Notes: a model not told the origin generated them from the sequence alone. Shown: positions 40,105-50,682, counted from the first letter of the stretch. The stretch: 64,000 nucleotides of DNA from Bryopsis sp. KO-2023 (GCA_030272585.1 BSYQ01000008.1:5518001-5582000); one strand, 5' to 3'. Numbers and translations are program-made.

Positions 40105-40499
40105 GTGGCAGGTCGTTCAGCAGAGGCAGATCCCAGAGCAGAGGTCGCAGCAGCAGTCGAGGAAGGTATAACACCGAACGCGACAGATACCACCCGCAGC
40201 GTCAGGCACCACACTTAGGTGATCGCATGGAGGTTGATGGCCTCCAGCGTAACCGCGTGGGGTTTGATGTCAGGGAAGGTCGCAGCGGCAGTCGCGGTGG
40301 TGATCGCAGTTACAGTCGCAGTAAAAGCAGAGGACGCAGTGGCAGTCCTCGCAGACACCAGAGGCAGAGACGAGCAGGAACTGGAGAGGGTTCCTCAGAC
40401 AGGAGGAGCAGAATGGATATGGGCAGATCAGCAGCACATGTTGATTGTTACAGGTGTGGCAAGAAAGGCCACTTCGCCGCTGACTGCTCGGAAAACTAA
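40105..40499 (+). pseudogene. gag: Gag C-terminal fragment of A'
   Basis: RS-rich segment and zinc knuckle CYRCGKKGHFAADC as in A, with the TAA stop at 40497-40499. One RS unit (18 bp) is missing relative to A. The upstream reading frame comes from the foldback element, so this Gag has no proper start. Confidence 0.88.
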
Positions 40500-40603
40500 A
40501 GAGGTCAAGGGCTGGAGAGTCCCTTGGCCGGAATGAAAAGGTGAAGGAGGACAGAAGAGGAGTGTGGGAGGGCCGGCGTAGCCACCCACACAAGGAGGCT
40601 ACC

Positions 40604-43600
40604 ATGGGGAGGGTAGCATCTGTTTCAGGGAAGCAGAACCCGGCAGGTGGTGTGCCTTGTGAAGCCACACCGAAAGGGAAGGTCGGTCGTTTGGAAAACG
40701 TTGAATTGGCGGGTACTCTGTTGGAGGCAGAGTCTCCTGCAAGTAGGTCAGTGGATGAATTGGCGGGTACTCTGTTGGAGGCAGAGTCTCCTGCAAGTAG
40801 GTCAGTGGATGAATTGGCGGGTACTCTGCTGGAGGCAGAGTCTCCTGCAAGTAGGTCAGTGGATGAATTGGCGGGTACTCTGCTGGAGGCAGAGTCTCCT
40901 GCAAGTAGGTCAGTGGATGAATTAGTGGGTGCTGCTGCAGGGGCAGTAGCATCTGCAGGAATTTTGAAGGAGGTTTCCGGGAATGAGGAGGCTGGTCGGT
41001 CGAGTGGAACCACCACCTCTCAGGTCCCTGAGGCAGGAGGTGCAGGGCCAGGCGGGGCCACACCTGACCTGCATGAGTTTTCTGTGCATGTGAGTGCTGA
41101 CAGTGATCTGAGGGCAGACACTGCAGACTCGTTTTCAGTGAGAGAGGAATCTGGGCTGGGCAGACCTAATGAAGTTTGCTTTCAAGGACATAGCTTAGAT
41201 GAACCCCCACTTTTGAAGTTGAGAGGAGTCCATGGGGGGACTCAGGGAATGTTGAAGACCACAGGATTTGTGGCAGGTTGTTTTTCTCGAATATTGATAG
41301 ATAGTGGAGCAACTGACAATTTTGTTTCAAAAGATTGGTTGCTTGAAAATGGCATTCAGACAGAAGCTGCTGAGGTTCTGACTGAGGTGCAGTTAGCAGA
41401 TGGTAAAACCTCAGAAAAGGTAGAAAAAGAACTGCAGGCCAGTGTCAAAATGGGCAGGTTTGTGTCAGAGGAAAAGATGTATGCCATAACACTAGGGAGG
41501 TACGACCTGGTGTTAGGAATGTCTTGGTTAAGCAAACACAACCCTGTTATAGATTGGCAAAAGAAGTTGTTGGTTTTGCAGACACCTCAGGGAGCAGTCA
41601 ATCTTAGAATGCAGACTGGTAGAGTAGAAGATTGCAGTACAGCAGAATTGGATCTGATGTCTGCAACAGAGTTCGCACAGGTTGCTCGCAAGGGCAGACC
41701 TATATATTTACTTCATTTGAGAGAAGTGGATGTTGAGCATGCAATAAATGGGTTAGAAAGTACTGAAGCAGTAAAAGGAAGTTTTACAGATACAGTCTCA
41801 GAGGAAGAAAGAGAGGCTTCGCAGTTGGAAAAAGAAATCAGAAAGGAGTTTCAGGATTTGTTCAAAGAAGAACTGCCTCAGGAGTTACCTCCTGACAGAG
41901 GTGTTAACCACAAGATAGAACTTGTGGAAGGGGCAGAGCCGGTAAAGAAGGGACTTTACAGGGCTAGTTTTGCAGAAAGAGAAGAACTGAAAAAGCAATT
42001 GGCAGAGTTGCTGAAACAGGGTTTTATCAGACCTAGCAAGTCACCCTGGGGATCACCAGTTTTATTCGTTCCAAAGAAAAATGGGAAGTTGAGAATGTGT
42101 GTCGATTTCAGGGCACTGAATAAACTGACAGTGAAAAACAGGTATCCTATTCCAAGGATCGAGGAGTTGCTAGATCAGATTCAAGGAGCTCGTTGTTTCA
42201 GTAAAATAGATCTCTGCTCAGGTTATCATCAAGTGCGGTTGGACCCTGCAGATTCAGAAAAGACGGCCTTCCGCACTAGATATGGGCTTTTTGAATATGT
42301 GGTTCTTCCTTTTGGGCTGACAAATGCCCCTGCCACCTTTATGAACACCATGAACCATGTTCTTCATGATTTCTTGGATATTTTCTGCATAGTTTATCTG
42401 GATGACATTTTGGTTTACAGCAGGAATTGGGCTGAACACAAGGTTCACTTGCAGAAAGTGCTGCAGAGACTGAGGGAACAGAAACTGTATGCTTCAGCTA
42501 CTAAATGTGACATCTGCAAGATGCAGGTGGAGTTTTTGGGGCATGAAGTGAGTGCTGCAGGTATACAGGTGTTGCAGAACAAAGTGCAGATCATCAGGGA
42601 CTGGCCTCCCTTAACGTCAGTGAAGGACCTCAGATCCTTCCTTGGCCTGGCAAATTACTACAGAAGGTTCATCAAGGACTTCTCTGCCAGGGCTAAGCCA
42701 TTGACTGCCTTGCTAAAGAAGGAAGCAAGCTGGCAATGGACAGAAAGGGAAGTTGCGTCAATGCAGGATATTAAGGAGGCATTGATGTCTGCACCAGTGT
42801 TGTTGGTGCCTGACCCAGGATTGAAGTTTGAAGTCACCACTGATGCTTCAGACTATGCTATTGGAGCAGTTCTTACACAGGACCATGGACAGGGTCAGCA
42901 GCCTGTGGCCTATGAAAGCAGGAAGCTGCAACCTGCAGAACTGAATTATGCTACCCATGAGAAGGAGCTCTTGGCAATTGTACATGCACTAAAGGTTTGG
43001 AGGCACTATCTGGATGCTCAAGAATTTGTGGTGCACACTGATCATGCACCACTGAAGTATCTGCAGACTCAGCCTCAGTTGTCCAAGAGGCAGGCAAGGT
43101 GGATGGAGACCTTGCAATCCTTCAAGTTTGAGATCAAGTACAGACCTGGAAGAGACAATGTGGTGGCAGATGCACTGAGCAGGGCCACACATCAGACTGC
43201 AAGGGAGCAGCCTGAGGTCAATGCACAAGCAAGATTGGACCTGACCCAAGGATTTCAGGAGGAGGTCAAGGAGGCCTATCAAAAGGATCCTTTGTGCAAG
43301 CAATTGATTGAGGCACACTACAGACCAGCTCATGTGAAATGGGATGGTCAGAGGCTTTGGAGAAGGGTTTGCAATGCCTGGAAATGGTGGATACCTGATG
43401 CAGACGGGCTCAGGGAGAAGTTGCTCCATGACTGCCATGAATCAGCATTGGCAGGACATCTGGGCAGACGAAAAACGCTGGTCAGAGTGCAGGCGCATTA
43501 CTTCTGGCCACGCATTTCAGGCACAGTACAGAAGTATGTCAAGAATTGCATCCCCTGTCAGAGAAATAAGGCTTCTAATCAGAGGCCTTTGGGTAAGCTG

Positions 43601-44692
43601 CAGCCTCTGCCTATTCCTGATGGCAGGTGGTCCAGTGTTTCAATGGATTTTGTAGGCCCTTTGCCTAAAACCAGGAAGGGGTCAGATTATTTGTTTGTGG
43701 TAGTGGACAGATTCAGTAAGATGTTGCGATTGATTCCAACCAAACAAACGGTAACTGCAGCAGGTGTTGCAGATTTGTTCTTTCAGAATGTAGTTCGTTT
43801 CTTTGGGTTGCCTCAAGAGATTGTTTCGGATCGAGACAGTCGGTTCACTAGTAATTTTTGGAGAGCTCTGTGGAAGAGAGCAAATACTAGATTGGCAATG
43901 TCCAGTAGTTATCATCCTGAGACGGACGGGCAGACAGAAAGGGCTAACAGAACTGTGCAGGAGATTCTGCGAAGTTATGTTGAGCCTGCAGGTGCAGATT
44001 GGGAAGAGCATTTGGCTGCTGCAGAGTTTGCTTACAACTCCAGCATCAATGCCACTACAGGATTCTCTCCCTTTTTCCTCATGTACGGGCAGAATCCCCG
44101 AACTCCTGCAAGTGCTGTAGCAACTACAGCCTGCCCTGCGGTGGATGATTGGTGGACTACTTGGCAACAAGCTCTGCTTGCTGGCAGAGACAACATTGCT
44201 CAAGCTCAGGATCGACATCGCCAGGTGGCGGATCAAACCAGGCGGGGAGGGGGCTTTGAGCCAGGCGAAAAAGTTTTTCTGGCAACCAAGGACTTACCCC
44301 TACCTGATGTACTGAGCAGGAAACTAACTGCAAAGTTCTGTGGGCCATTTGAGGTGGTAGAAAGGCTGTCAGAGGTGACAGTCAGGTTGAGGCTGCCAGG
44401 GCATTGGCGAATCCATGATGTGTTTCATGTGTCCAAGCTGAAGCCTGCCTTTATTGATCAGGAGGGCAGTTTTCCAGCCAGGAGGACACACACACTGCAG
44501 CCTGAACCAGAGCTGGTTGAGGGGCAAGAGGAATACCTGGTGGACAGGATTCTTGCAGAAAGGACTGTCAGAGGCAGGAAGCAGTACCTTGTCAGGTGGC
44601 AGGGCTATGACCAGTCAGAGGATACATGGGAGCCTGCCAGAAACTTGCGAAACGCACCGGACAAGTTACGTGAGTTTGAGATAAGGAGCTGA
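40604..44692 (+). CDS. pol: Pol polyprotein of A' (PR-RT-RH-INT-chromodomain)
   Basis: Intact and nearly identical to pol of A: DSGAT protease, YLDDIL RT, TTDAS RNase H, H2C2 finger, DDE core and C-terminal chromodomain ending at TGA 44690-44692. Start chosen at the ATG in ACCATGG context. Scattered replacements relative to A (for example Gly for Asp near RWSSVS, and His for Gln near DRHRQV) are mild. The conservation of the frame after the two copies separated suggests a recent insertion. Without a 5' LTR it is unlikely to be transcribed normally. Confidence 0.94.
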   Translation: MGRVASVSGKQNPAGGVPCEATPKGKVGRLENVELAGTLLEAESPASRSVDELAGTLLEAESPASRSVDELAGTLLEAESPASRSVDELAGTLLEAESPASRSVDELVGAAAGAVASAGILKEVSGNEEAGRSSGTTTSQVPEAGGAGPGGATPDLHEFSVHVSADSDLRADTADSFSVREESGLGRPNEVCFQGHSLDEPPLLKLRGVHGGTQGMLKTTGFVAGCFSRILIDSGATDNFVSKDWLLENGIQTEAAEVLTEVQLADGKTSEKVEKELQASVKMGRFVSEEKMYAITLGRYDLVLGMSWLSKHNPVIDWQKKLLVLQTPQGAVNLRMQTGRVEDCSTAELDLMSATEFAQVARKGRPIYLLHLREVDVEHAINGLESTEAVKGSFTDTVSEEEREASQLEKEIRKEFQDLFKEELPQELPPDRGVNHKIELVEGAEPVKKGLYRASFAEREELKKQLAELLKQGFIRPSKSPWGSPVLFVPKKNGKLRMCVDFRALNKLTVKNRYPIPRIEELLDQIQGARCFSKIDLCSGYHQVRLDPADSEKTAFRTRYGLFEYVVLPFGLTNAPATFMNTMNHVLHDFLDIFCIVYLDDILVYSRNWAEHKVHLQKVLQRLREQKLYASATKCDICKMQVEFLGHEVSAAGIQVLQNKVQIIRDWPPLTSVKDLRSFLGLANYYRRFIKDFSARAKPLTALLKKEASWQWTEREVASMQDIKEALMSAPVLLVPDPGLKFEVTTDASDYAIGAVLTQDHGQGQQPVAYESRKLQPAELNYATHEKELLAIVHALKVWRHYLDAQEFVVHTDHAPLKYLQTQPQLSKRQARWMETLQSFKFEIKYRPGRDNVVADALSRATHQTAREQPEVNAQARLDLTQGFQEEVKEAYQKDPLCKQLIEAHYRPAHVKWDGQRLWRRVCNAWKWWIPDADGLREKLLHDCHESALAGHLGRRKTLVRVQAHYFWPRISGTVQKYVKNCIPCQRNKASNQRPLGKLQPLPIPDGRWSSVSMDFVGPLPKTRKGSDYLFVVVDRFSKMLRLIPTKQTVTAAGVADLFFQNVVRFFGLPQEIVSDRDSRFTSNFWRALWKRANTRLAMSSSYHPETDGQTERANRTVQEILRSYVEPAGADWEEHLAAAEFAYNSSINATTGFSPFFLMYGQNPRTPASAVATTACPAVDDWWTTWQQALLAGRDNIAQAQDRHRQVADQTRRGGGFEPGEKVFLATKDLPLPDVLSRKLTAKFCGPFEVVERLSEVTVRLRLPGHWRIHDVFHVSKLKPAFIDQEGSFPARRTHTLQPEPELVEGQEEYLVDRILAERTVRGRKQYLVRWQGYDQSEDTWEPARNLRNAPDKLREFEIRS
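40703..40918 (+). repeat. 54-bp tandem repeat x4 in A' pol leader
   Basis: Same four-unit array as at 736-951. Here the first unit reads LLEAES like the others, whereas A has LLKAES. Equal copy number in both elements indicates that the array predates their divergence. Confidence 0.9.
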
Positions 44693-44839
44693 AAGGACCC
44701 GACCAAGCAGAGGTGACAAGTCGATATCTCTGACAGACTGAAGCAACCCCTGACAGAAACAGCGAAAAGAGTGCAGTATACTAGAACAAGAAGCTGTCTA
44801 GCAAGTTACGTGCGCAGAGCAGGAAAAGTGAAACGAGGC

Positions 44840-45505
44840 TACTTTTTTCAAGGTCCCCTCGCCCTCCTAGAGGAGGACGAGTGCCTTCCTCAAGCGTCTC
44901 GTTAGATAGAACTTCCTTACAAGAATAAAGTTATAAAGAAGATACAACGACCTTTTCCTTCCACACTCTTATACCCTAGCGCCACAGCGCATCAAACCCT
45001 TCTCCCTGTCGACGTGTCACTATTCACTAGGAATTCACACATCTCCTCGCCACCTCAACTGTGAACGTCCATAAGAATTCACACATCCAATCGACAACTC
45101 GACTCTGATGGCTGCCACATCATCATCCATCAAACTCCGTCGAGCTTGGTTGCAATCGTGGCTCCAAGGGTGTTACACCGCTGCACGATTACACCGTTGC
45201 ACCTCTGCACCGCTGCACCTCTGCACTGCTGCACCTCTGCACCTCTGCACCTCTGCACCGCTGCACCTCTGCACCGCTGCACCTCTGCACCTCTGCACCT
45301 CTGCACTGCTGCACCTCTGTACTGCTGCACGCTGCACTGCTGCACGCTGCATCCACCGCTGCACGCTGCACTCCTACACGCCGCACTCTCGCACGCTGCT
45401 CCTACACGTTGCACTCTTGCAACCTTCTCTTTTTCAGCTGCAGGAAGCATGGCAACTACTCTTGTAGTTCCAGCTCGAGTGCTGCGATAACCAACCGTTA
45501 CAAAA
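44840..45505. other. Insertion between pol and third ORF of A', absent from A
   Basis: Aligning A (4840-4870) with A' shows about 665 extra bases between two similar purine-rich stretches, GAAAAGTGAAACGAGGC on the left and AAAAGAGAAAGAGGAGC on the right. These could be an imperfect target duplication. No coding region is supported; ORFs across its CTGCAC array are artefacts of the repeat. The left 250 bp resembles LTR-type sequence in composition, but no termini could be defined. Confidence 0.65.
45197..45370. repeat. CTGCAC(C) 8-bp minisatellite
   Basis: Tandem units of CTCTGCAC and CGCTGCAC alternate irregularly over about 170 bp. The unit is not a multiple of three and lacks stops in several frames, which creates Cys/Thr/Ala-rich spurious ORFs on both strands. 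Confidence 0.9.
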
Positions 45506-45545
45506 AGAGAAAGAGGAGCTTATCGTTCGAAAGGAAGGAGTCAAT

Positions 45546-46412
45546 ATGGATCAGCAACCAGCAAACCAGACCGCCCTTATCGTCTCAACCCCCGCTGGCA
45601 GCAGTGAACCAGCAGAAAGTACCCCTGTGGTTATCAGCGGAGAAGCGGTGGAGAAAGCCGACGTGATCAAGGGGGCAGATGAGGTTGTGGCGTTTGAGGA
45701 GGCTGTGCAGGTTCTGCGGAAGAGGGCAGTCGACGTTGAGGAGTTGGAAAGGCTGAGGAGCAAGTGTCAAAAGGTGGAGCAGGAGAAGTGGAAGCTGCAA
45801 GGGTCTCTGAGTGCTGCCGAAAGTGAGCTGAAAGCGTGGCGAGAGTGGGCGAAGAAAATGCCGGTAACGCGGTTGGATTCCGAAGAGGAGTTGTCCTTCG
45901 GCTTCCTGGACACAGGGCTCCCTGAACCAGAAAAACCTGCAGCAGACCAAAAGAGTGAGATGGAGACGGCGCTGAAAGAAACGGGACGTGGCTGTTCGCT
46001 TTGCTTCAAGACGGCGAGGTCTCTTGGGGCACCAGTGCGGGAGCTCCCATGTCGGAAGCACAGGATATGCTGCAGAGACCTCTGTGTCCAGAGACTCTGG
46101 TACGCGCCAGACGTAACGGTGGAAAAGACGAACCCAGATGGGAGCTTGGACGTGGTCGGACAACTCAGCGAAACGCGAAAGGGGGTTTCGGTGGATGCAG
46201 CGAAAGAGTGTGGGCTGTGCCAGCTTCGGGTGCACACGGCCATGGCGCCGAGGGTGCTGACATCCTTGCGAATCGCGCTCGTCAGTCCACCCCTGCCGAC
46301 GCAACCAGCCTCCCCGGGACGAACCAATCGTGATTGCGTGCCGCTGCGAGAGGTCCGCTGGAGTGTGCCCGCGCTTGCGCCAAAGAGGGGCTTGAAACGT
46401 CCGGCGACCTGA
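45546..46412 (+). CDS. Third ORF of A': coiled coil plus RING-like protein (288 aa)
   Basis: ATG at 45546, TGA at 46410-46412. Over 90% identical to the third ORF of A. The N-terminal 55 residues differ most, and the coiled coil and all Cys/His positions (CSLC, CRKHRIC, CGLC) are kept. The frame is intact although the 665-bp insertion lies just upstream. Selection or recency could explain that; the two cannot be separated from two copies. Confidence 0.8.
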   Translation: MDQQPANQTALIVSTPAGSSEPAESTPVVISGEAVEKADVIKGADEVVAFEEAVQVLRKRAVDVEELERLRSKCQKVEQEKWKLQGSLSAAESELKAWREWAKKMPVTRLDSEEELSFGFLDTGLPEPEKPAADQKSEMETALKETGRGCSLCFKTARSLGAPVRELPCRKHRICCRDLCVQRLWYAPDVTVEKTNPDGSLDVVGQLSETRKGVSVDAAKECGLCQLRVHTAMAPRVLTSLRIALVSPPLPTQPASPGRTNRDCVPLREVRWSVPALAPKRGLKRPAT

Positions 46413-47309
46413 GGCAGGAATCGACAGGAGGTGTGATCATGGGAGTTGTGGCAGGATTGAATGTGGTTTGCTCAGTGGGTGCAGTGAAAGAGTTGGAATT
46501 TTTCAAGGGCTGTCCAGTTTCTGGTGATCAGTGTGTTGGAAGTGGAATTTTTCAGGCAGGGTTAAACCCTTAGGGCTGTCCAGTTTCTGGTGATCAGTGT
46601 GTTGGAGGTGGACAAGGATCTCTTTTGCAGTTTCTGGTCAGGTTGAGATGAAAACTCTGAAGTTTGCAACCTGTTTTGGTTATGAGAATGGTTCACCTGT
46701 TGATACATTGCAAGTCCAGTCAAATGGGTTTTTATCTTTGTGAGGTTGGTATTTGTTGCCACTTGAGTATGGCTGGTTAAAAGGGCAGATACAGCAACCT
46801 GCATGGAGTTTTTGTTTCAGTTTTGAATATGGAAATTGGTTTGACAAATCAGTGGCAGAATTACAACACTTGAGGGGCTGGAAAAATGAGAGATTTGGGT
46901 TCTATTTCAGACTGCAGATGGAGTGCAGTGTTTGCTTGAAAGAAGGGCTCTGATTTCTATATTACAGGTCCATGGATAGTATGTTGAGCTGAAACATTTC
47001 TGTGGGAAATTGGGTCCCTGTGAAAGTTATGGTTGTGTCAGAGTACATAAGGGATAGCAATTTCCAGTGGTAGGACTTGGTATGGTTACATTCATTTTTG
47101 GGACTTGATTATCAGTGACTGAAATCTGAAAGATGTTTTATTTTAATTCGATACATTGGGTTTGGTCTGAGCTGCAGATATGAGTTTTCATTGGCAGAAG
47201 TTGGACTAGGAAGTTATTCACTGATATGGGTTTTTCTTAGCACTTACAGTTTTGGGGTTTTTCCTTTCTAAGTTGCAGTAGGGGCTACTGCAGTTCAGGT
47301 GGGGAGGAA
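46413..47309 (+). other. 3' untranslated region of A' with direct repeat and PPT
   Basis: No gene. The GGGCTGTCCAGTTTCTGG direct repeat is present as in A, and the stretch ends in GGTGGGGAGGAA (PPT) before the LTR. It is about 100 bp shorter than in A because of small deletions. Confidence 0.75.
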
Positions 47310-47658
47310 TGTAGTGAATCGCCTGATTCAGAGCCTGCTGGGCCCTGAATCAGGAGATCTGACTGTAGGTTGGCGAGCTGGCAGCTCAGCAGGTGTCCCT
47401 GCTGAACTGGCAGCTCATAACATTCTGTGATCTGACCTGATACAGTGATGGGTTCACTGTGTCAGCTCAGTAGTTGTCTGATCAGGGGATCAGGTCTTGT
47501 CAGAGGTGCTGCAGCAGGGTATTTGGGCAGCGCCTCTAGGGTATTGATACACTTGGTTTTAACCTAGCTTTAACCTTGTTTGGAGTGCTTTGCACCTTGG
47601 TCTCCCTTTGTTTCACCTTCAGCTTGGCTGGCAGACTTGCAGAGTCGCAGCCGTTGCA
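47310..47658 (+). repeat. 3' LTR of A' (349 bp)
   Basis: TGTAGTGAATCG to GCCGTTGCA, nearly identical to the LTR of A. The following bases are CTAGA. The matching duplication cannot be checked because the 5' end of A' is lost. Confidence 0.93.
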
Positions 47659-47889
47659 CTAGAAGAGCTAGTGAATGGTTGGGGGGAGTTTTTCCAAGAG
47701 CATATCGATGCTTGTGACGATGCTGATGAACTGATTCCAACCGAAGCAGATGCCTTTGCTGCCAATCAAGAACTTAACGACCTGTTCGCTGAGTTTATCA
47801 AGGGCGTGATTGATCGGAAGGCGAGGCAAAATGTAGCAATGGCTCCACGGGCTATTATATGCTCTATTCCGAACGAGACTGAAACATGA
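47659..47889 (+). CDS. Unrecognised ORF, possible host exon fragment
   Basis: The open frame starts in the A' LTR (an apparent ATG at 47590 is LTR sequence), so only the part after 47658 is informative. About 76 residues rich in acidic and helical residues (EELVNGWGEFF, NQELNDLFAEF) end at TGA. No similarity is recognised. Its sequence has no repeat elsewhere in the window and could be the broken end of a host gene into which A' inserted. Confidence 0.4.
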   Translation, partial: LEELVNGWGEFFQEHIDACDDADELIPTEADAFAANQELNDLFAEFIKGVIDRKARQNVAMAPRAIICSIPNETET

Positions 47890-47943
47890 ACAGAGGTTAT
47901 CAGCATTCAATCGCATGGTGCTGAAAAGAAAGAGATAACCGAG

Positions 47944-48620
47944 ATGGAAAGGGTGATGTCAGAGTCCAGTGTTTTTCCTGTGGAGCATGGAAACCCTGTC
48001 GAAACCATATCTGCCGAATCGACAGAGCACCAGCAAACGGGTGAAACTGATGGCGTTGGCAACAATATGGTTGAAAGTAAGAAGGAAATGGTTGAGGGTG
48101 ATAGTATGGTATCGGAGTTTGACGATGAAGATACTGAGGAAAAGAGGGGTAATCAAAGTGCAGTGGGACTCTCTGAGCAGCGCGTTGTTTTGGGGGGAAA
48201 TGGAAGTTCCGTAGTCGAGCCTGTGGACGGCAACAATGACAACAGCGACAGGGAAGAGGTTGGCTGTGTTGTTGAGCTAAAGGAGCATTTGGTAAAGGAT
48301 GAGCCCAAGGACAGGATCGCTGTTGAGCTAAACGATGTTCCTGAGGAAAAGTGCAATGCCATACCCTGTTCTGGCAAAAAAGATACCAGTGCAGCTGAGA
48401 GGGTCATTGCTGAAGCTGATGACGACCTATCGAAATTTAACCAAAGACAGAGCGAAGCCCGTTGCGCGCAGTGCAATACTGGGGAGAATGGGATCCGTGA
48501 AATTCCACGGATGTTTCCTAACGTCCATTGTAAAGAGAATCGAAGTGCGTTCGAGGAATTGATTCACAGGAGCAAGGAAGGTGAAGGAATGACAGTGAAG
48601 TCAGTCGATGGTGACGTCCA
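47944..48620 (+). CDS. Unrecognised acidic ORF, possible host gene, interrupted by palindrome P3
   Basis: ATG at 47944. About 226 residues up to where the palindrome begins; the apparent end at 48687 lies in the repeat. It is rich in Glu, Asp, Ser and Val with low complexity and no recognisable domain. Two C-x2-C-like cysteines (CAQC) occur near residue 180. It is in a different frame from the preceding ORF and 54 bp after it. It may be a host exon or part of an unknown element. The matching right flank would be 50126-50255. Confidence 0.4.
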
Positions 48621-50125
48621 GACCTGGGCGCCGATCCGTTGGACCGGACCGGACAGGACCGGCAACCACTTTTTGGACCGGATTTGACCTTTCTTAGACA
48701 GGTCAAATCCGGTCTGGAAAGGTCAACTCCGGTCCAAGAAAGGTCAAATCCGGTCTAGTAAAGGCCACCTTTTCTAGACCGGATTTGACCTTTCTAGACC
48801 GGATTTGACCTTTCCAGACAGGTTGTCGCCTGTCTAGTACGATCATACTCGTGTGACCTGTTTTAGACCGGTGTGACCCTGTTTTAGACCGATGTGACGC
48901 CCAATGTGACCTGTTTTAGACCGACTCCAAGTCGGTCTGGACAGGTGGGCCGCCTGTCCAGACCGACCTGGCACCTGTCTAGAACAGGTCACACAATTAA
49001 GCACTTTTTAATGTGTTAACCGACTGAGAACTGATTCAATTGATTAAAGAACGAAGTATTATTTATTATTTGCATTTTTAATGCATGAATGACGTGAGCC
49101 AAGCCCACCAGCCACCGACTAGAGGGAGTCGGTCGACTCAAGGAGGATTCGAACCCGGGTTGGCTAAGCCCGAGTCGAAGACACTATCACTAGTGGACCC
49201 CACCACAGGGACGCTCAAAAGGAGGCCGTTACTTTTAAGTACCCGTTTAATTTTCCAAAATTAAACGGGTAGTGATAGTGTCTTCGACTCGGGCTTAGCC
49301 AACTCGGGTTCGAATCCTCCTTGAGTCGACCGACTCCCTCTAGTCGGTGGCTGGTGGGCAGTCATGGGCTGCACAGGACAGGGTTCTGTGCACCCTGTGC
49401 TGTCCTGTCCTGTTTTTCGAAATTCCAGGACAGACGTGCACAGGGTCAGATCTGTGCTGCACAGACTCTGCACAGACTCTGCACAGAATTGGCACAGACT
49501 CTGCACAGACCTGCACAGACTTTGCACAGACCCTGCACAGACCCGGTCTGTGCTGTGCTGTGCAGGTCTGTGCACCTGTGCAGCACAGGTCCAACCCTGT
49601 GCACAGAACAGACAGTCTGTTCTGTCCTGTCCTGTGCACAGGGGTCTCAGCCCATGTCTGCTGGTGGGCTTGGCTCACGTCATTCATGCATTAAAAATGT
49701 ATATAATAAATAATACTTTGTTCTTTAATCAATTGAATCAGTTCCCAATCGATTAACACATTAAAAAGTGCTTAATTGTGTGACCTGTTCTAGACAGGTG
49801 CCAAGTCGGTCTGGACAGGCGGCCCACCTGTCCAGACCGACTTGGAGTCGGTCTAAAACAGGTCATATTGGGCGTCACATCGGTCTAAAACAGGGTCACA
49901 CCGGTCTAAAACAGGTCACACGAGTATGACCGTACTAGACAGGCGACAACCTGTCTGGAAAGGTCAAATCCGGTCCAGAAAGGTCAAATCCGGTCTAGAA
50001 AAGGTGGCCTTTACTAGACCGGATTTGACCTTTCCAGACCGGATTTGACCTGTCTAAGAAAGGTCAAATCCGGTCCAGAAAGTGGTTGCCGGTCCGGTCC
50101 GGTCCAACGGGTCGGCGCCCAGGTC
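48621..50125. repeat. Palindrome P3 (1.5 kb) with tRNA-like core, carrying a hAT-like MITE
   Basis: Outer ends GACCTGGGCGCCGATCC and its inverse at 50109-50125. Arms hold repeated AAAGGTCAAATCCGGTCTAG words and GGTCTAAAACAGG. The inner arms match P1/P2 with GGTTCGAATCCTCC (49308-49321) and GGTTGGCTAAG; the centre is near 49255. The right arm is interrupted by the MITE at 49359-49660. No target duplication of the whole palindrome was found. Confidence 0.85.
49359..49660. mobile_element. hAT-like MITE, CATGGGC family, copy 2 (302 bp)
   Basis: TIRs CAGTCATGGGCTG and inverted CAGACATGGGCTG are flanked by the perfect 8-bp duplication CTGGTGGG (49351-49358 and 49661-49668). The uninterrupted sequence is seen in the left arm of P3, confirming the insertion point. 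The interior has TCTGCACAGAC words every 10-11 bp. No transposase ORF. Confidence 0.9.
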
Positions 50126-50255
50126 AATAATATTGATGTGTTTGAATTGTGATGACAGCCATTTTAGTTTCGCTTGAGATCTGGGCAGAGGGATCTGGCA
50201 AGAGTGGAACGGTTATAAAGCAGTGGAAGCGTGTTGGGAAAATCACGGATGATTA
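50126..50255. other. Short unique stretch between P3 and element F
   Basis: No gene or repeat is recognised. It may continue the sequence interrupted at 48620. Its last five bases, GATTA, would be the target duplication of F, whose other end is outside the window. Confidence 0.45.
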
Positions 50256-50649
50256 TGTTAGGGGCAGACACTAGATGGATAGACAGTGACTAGGTTTCGA
50301 TTATAACTGGGGAACGTCCTCTCGAACGAACTGTAACTGTTGTTTCTGTTGAGCGACTGAGTGCGAACATATCAAAGCAAGAATATACACAACAAGTCCA
50401 GCCAACTGAGAAGAGTCTGAATATGTGTATCTCGACCAAGTAGAGGACAAAACCCAGAGCACTACCCAGAAAAGGATGGACACAAAAATAGAAGAAGCGA
50501 GAGGAGTGTCGCTTTAAAAAATAACCTGAGTGTCTTGAGAAAGATTGAGCAGATGCGACATGTCTAGCTAAAAGAAAGCTAAGGTTGTGTCCATGATGGT
50601 TAAGGAGGTTGGTTTGTTGATAAGGGGGTCTAGGACCCCGAGACACAAG

Positions 50650-50682
<33 letters not shown>

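Larger units (their letters stand above)
40105..47658 (+). mobile_element. Element A': second copy of the A family, 5' truncated
   Basis: From 40105 the sequence follows element A from about position 120 onward with few substitutions. It includes gag end, intact pol, third ORF, 3' untranslated region and 3' LTR. The 5' LTR, leader and most of gag are missing; the break is exactly at the end of foldback P2. A 665-bp insertion separates pol and the third ORF. Confidence 0.93.

Noticed and set aside
45108..45490. Cys/Thr/Ala-rich ORFs at the CTGCAC repeat
   Set aside because: Products of an 8-bp minisatellite read in all frames; no domain or composition typical of a protein.
47590..47658. Start of a host gene at the ATG at 47590
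   Set aside because: These bases are the end of the A' LTR, also present at 7040-7108; only sequence after 47658 can be host.
48613..50133. 8-bp target duplication for palindrome P3
   Set aside because: The flanks GACGTCCA and AATAATAT do not match, so its class is left open.
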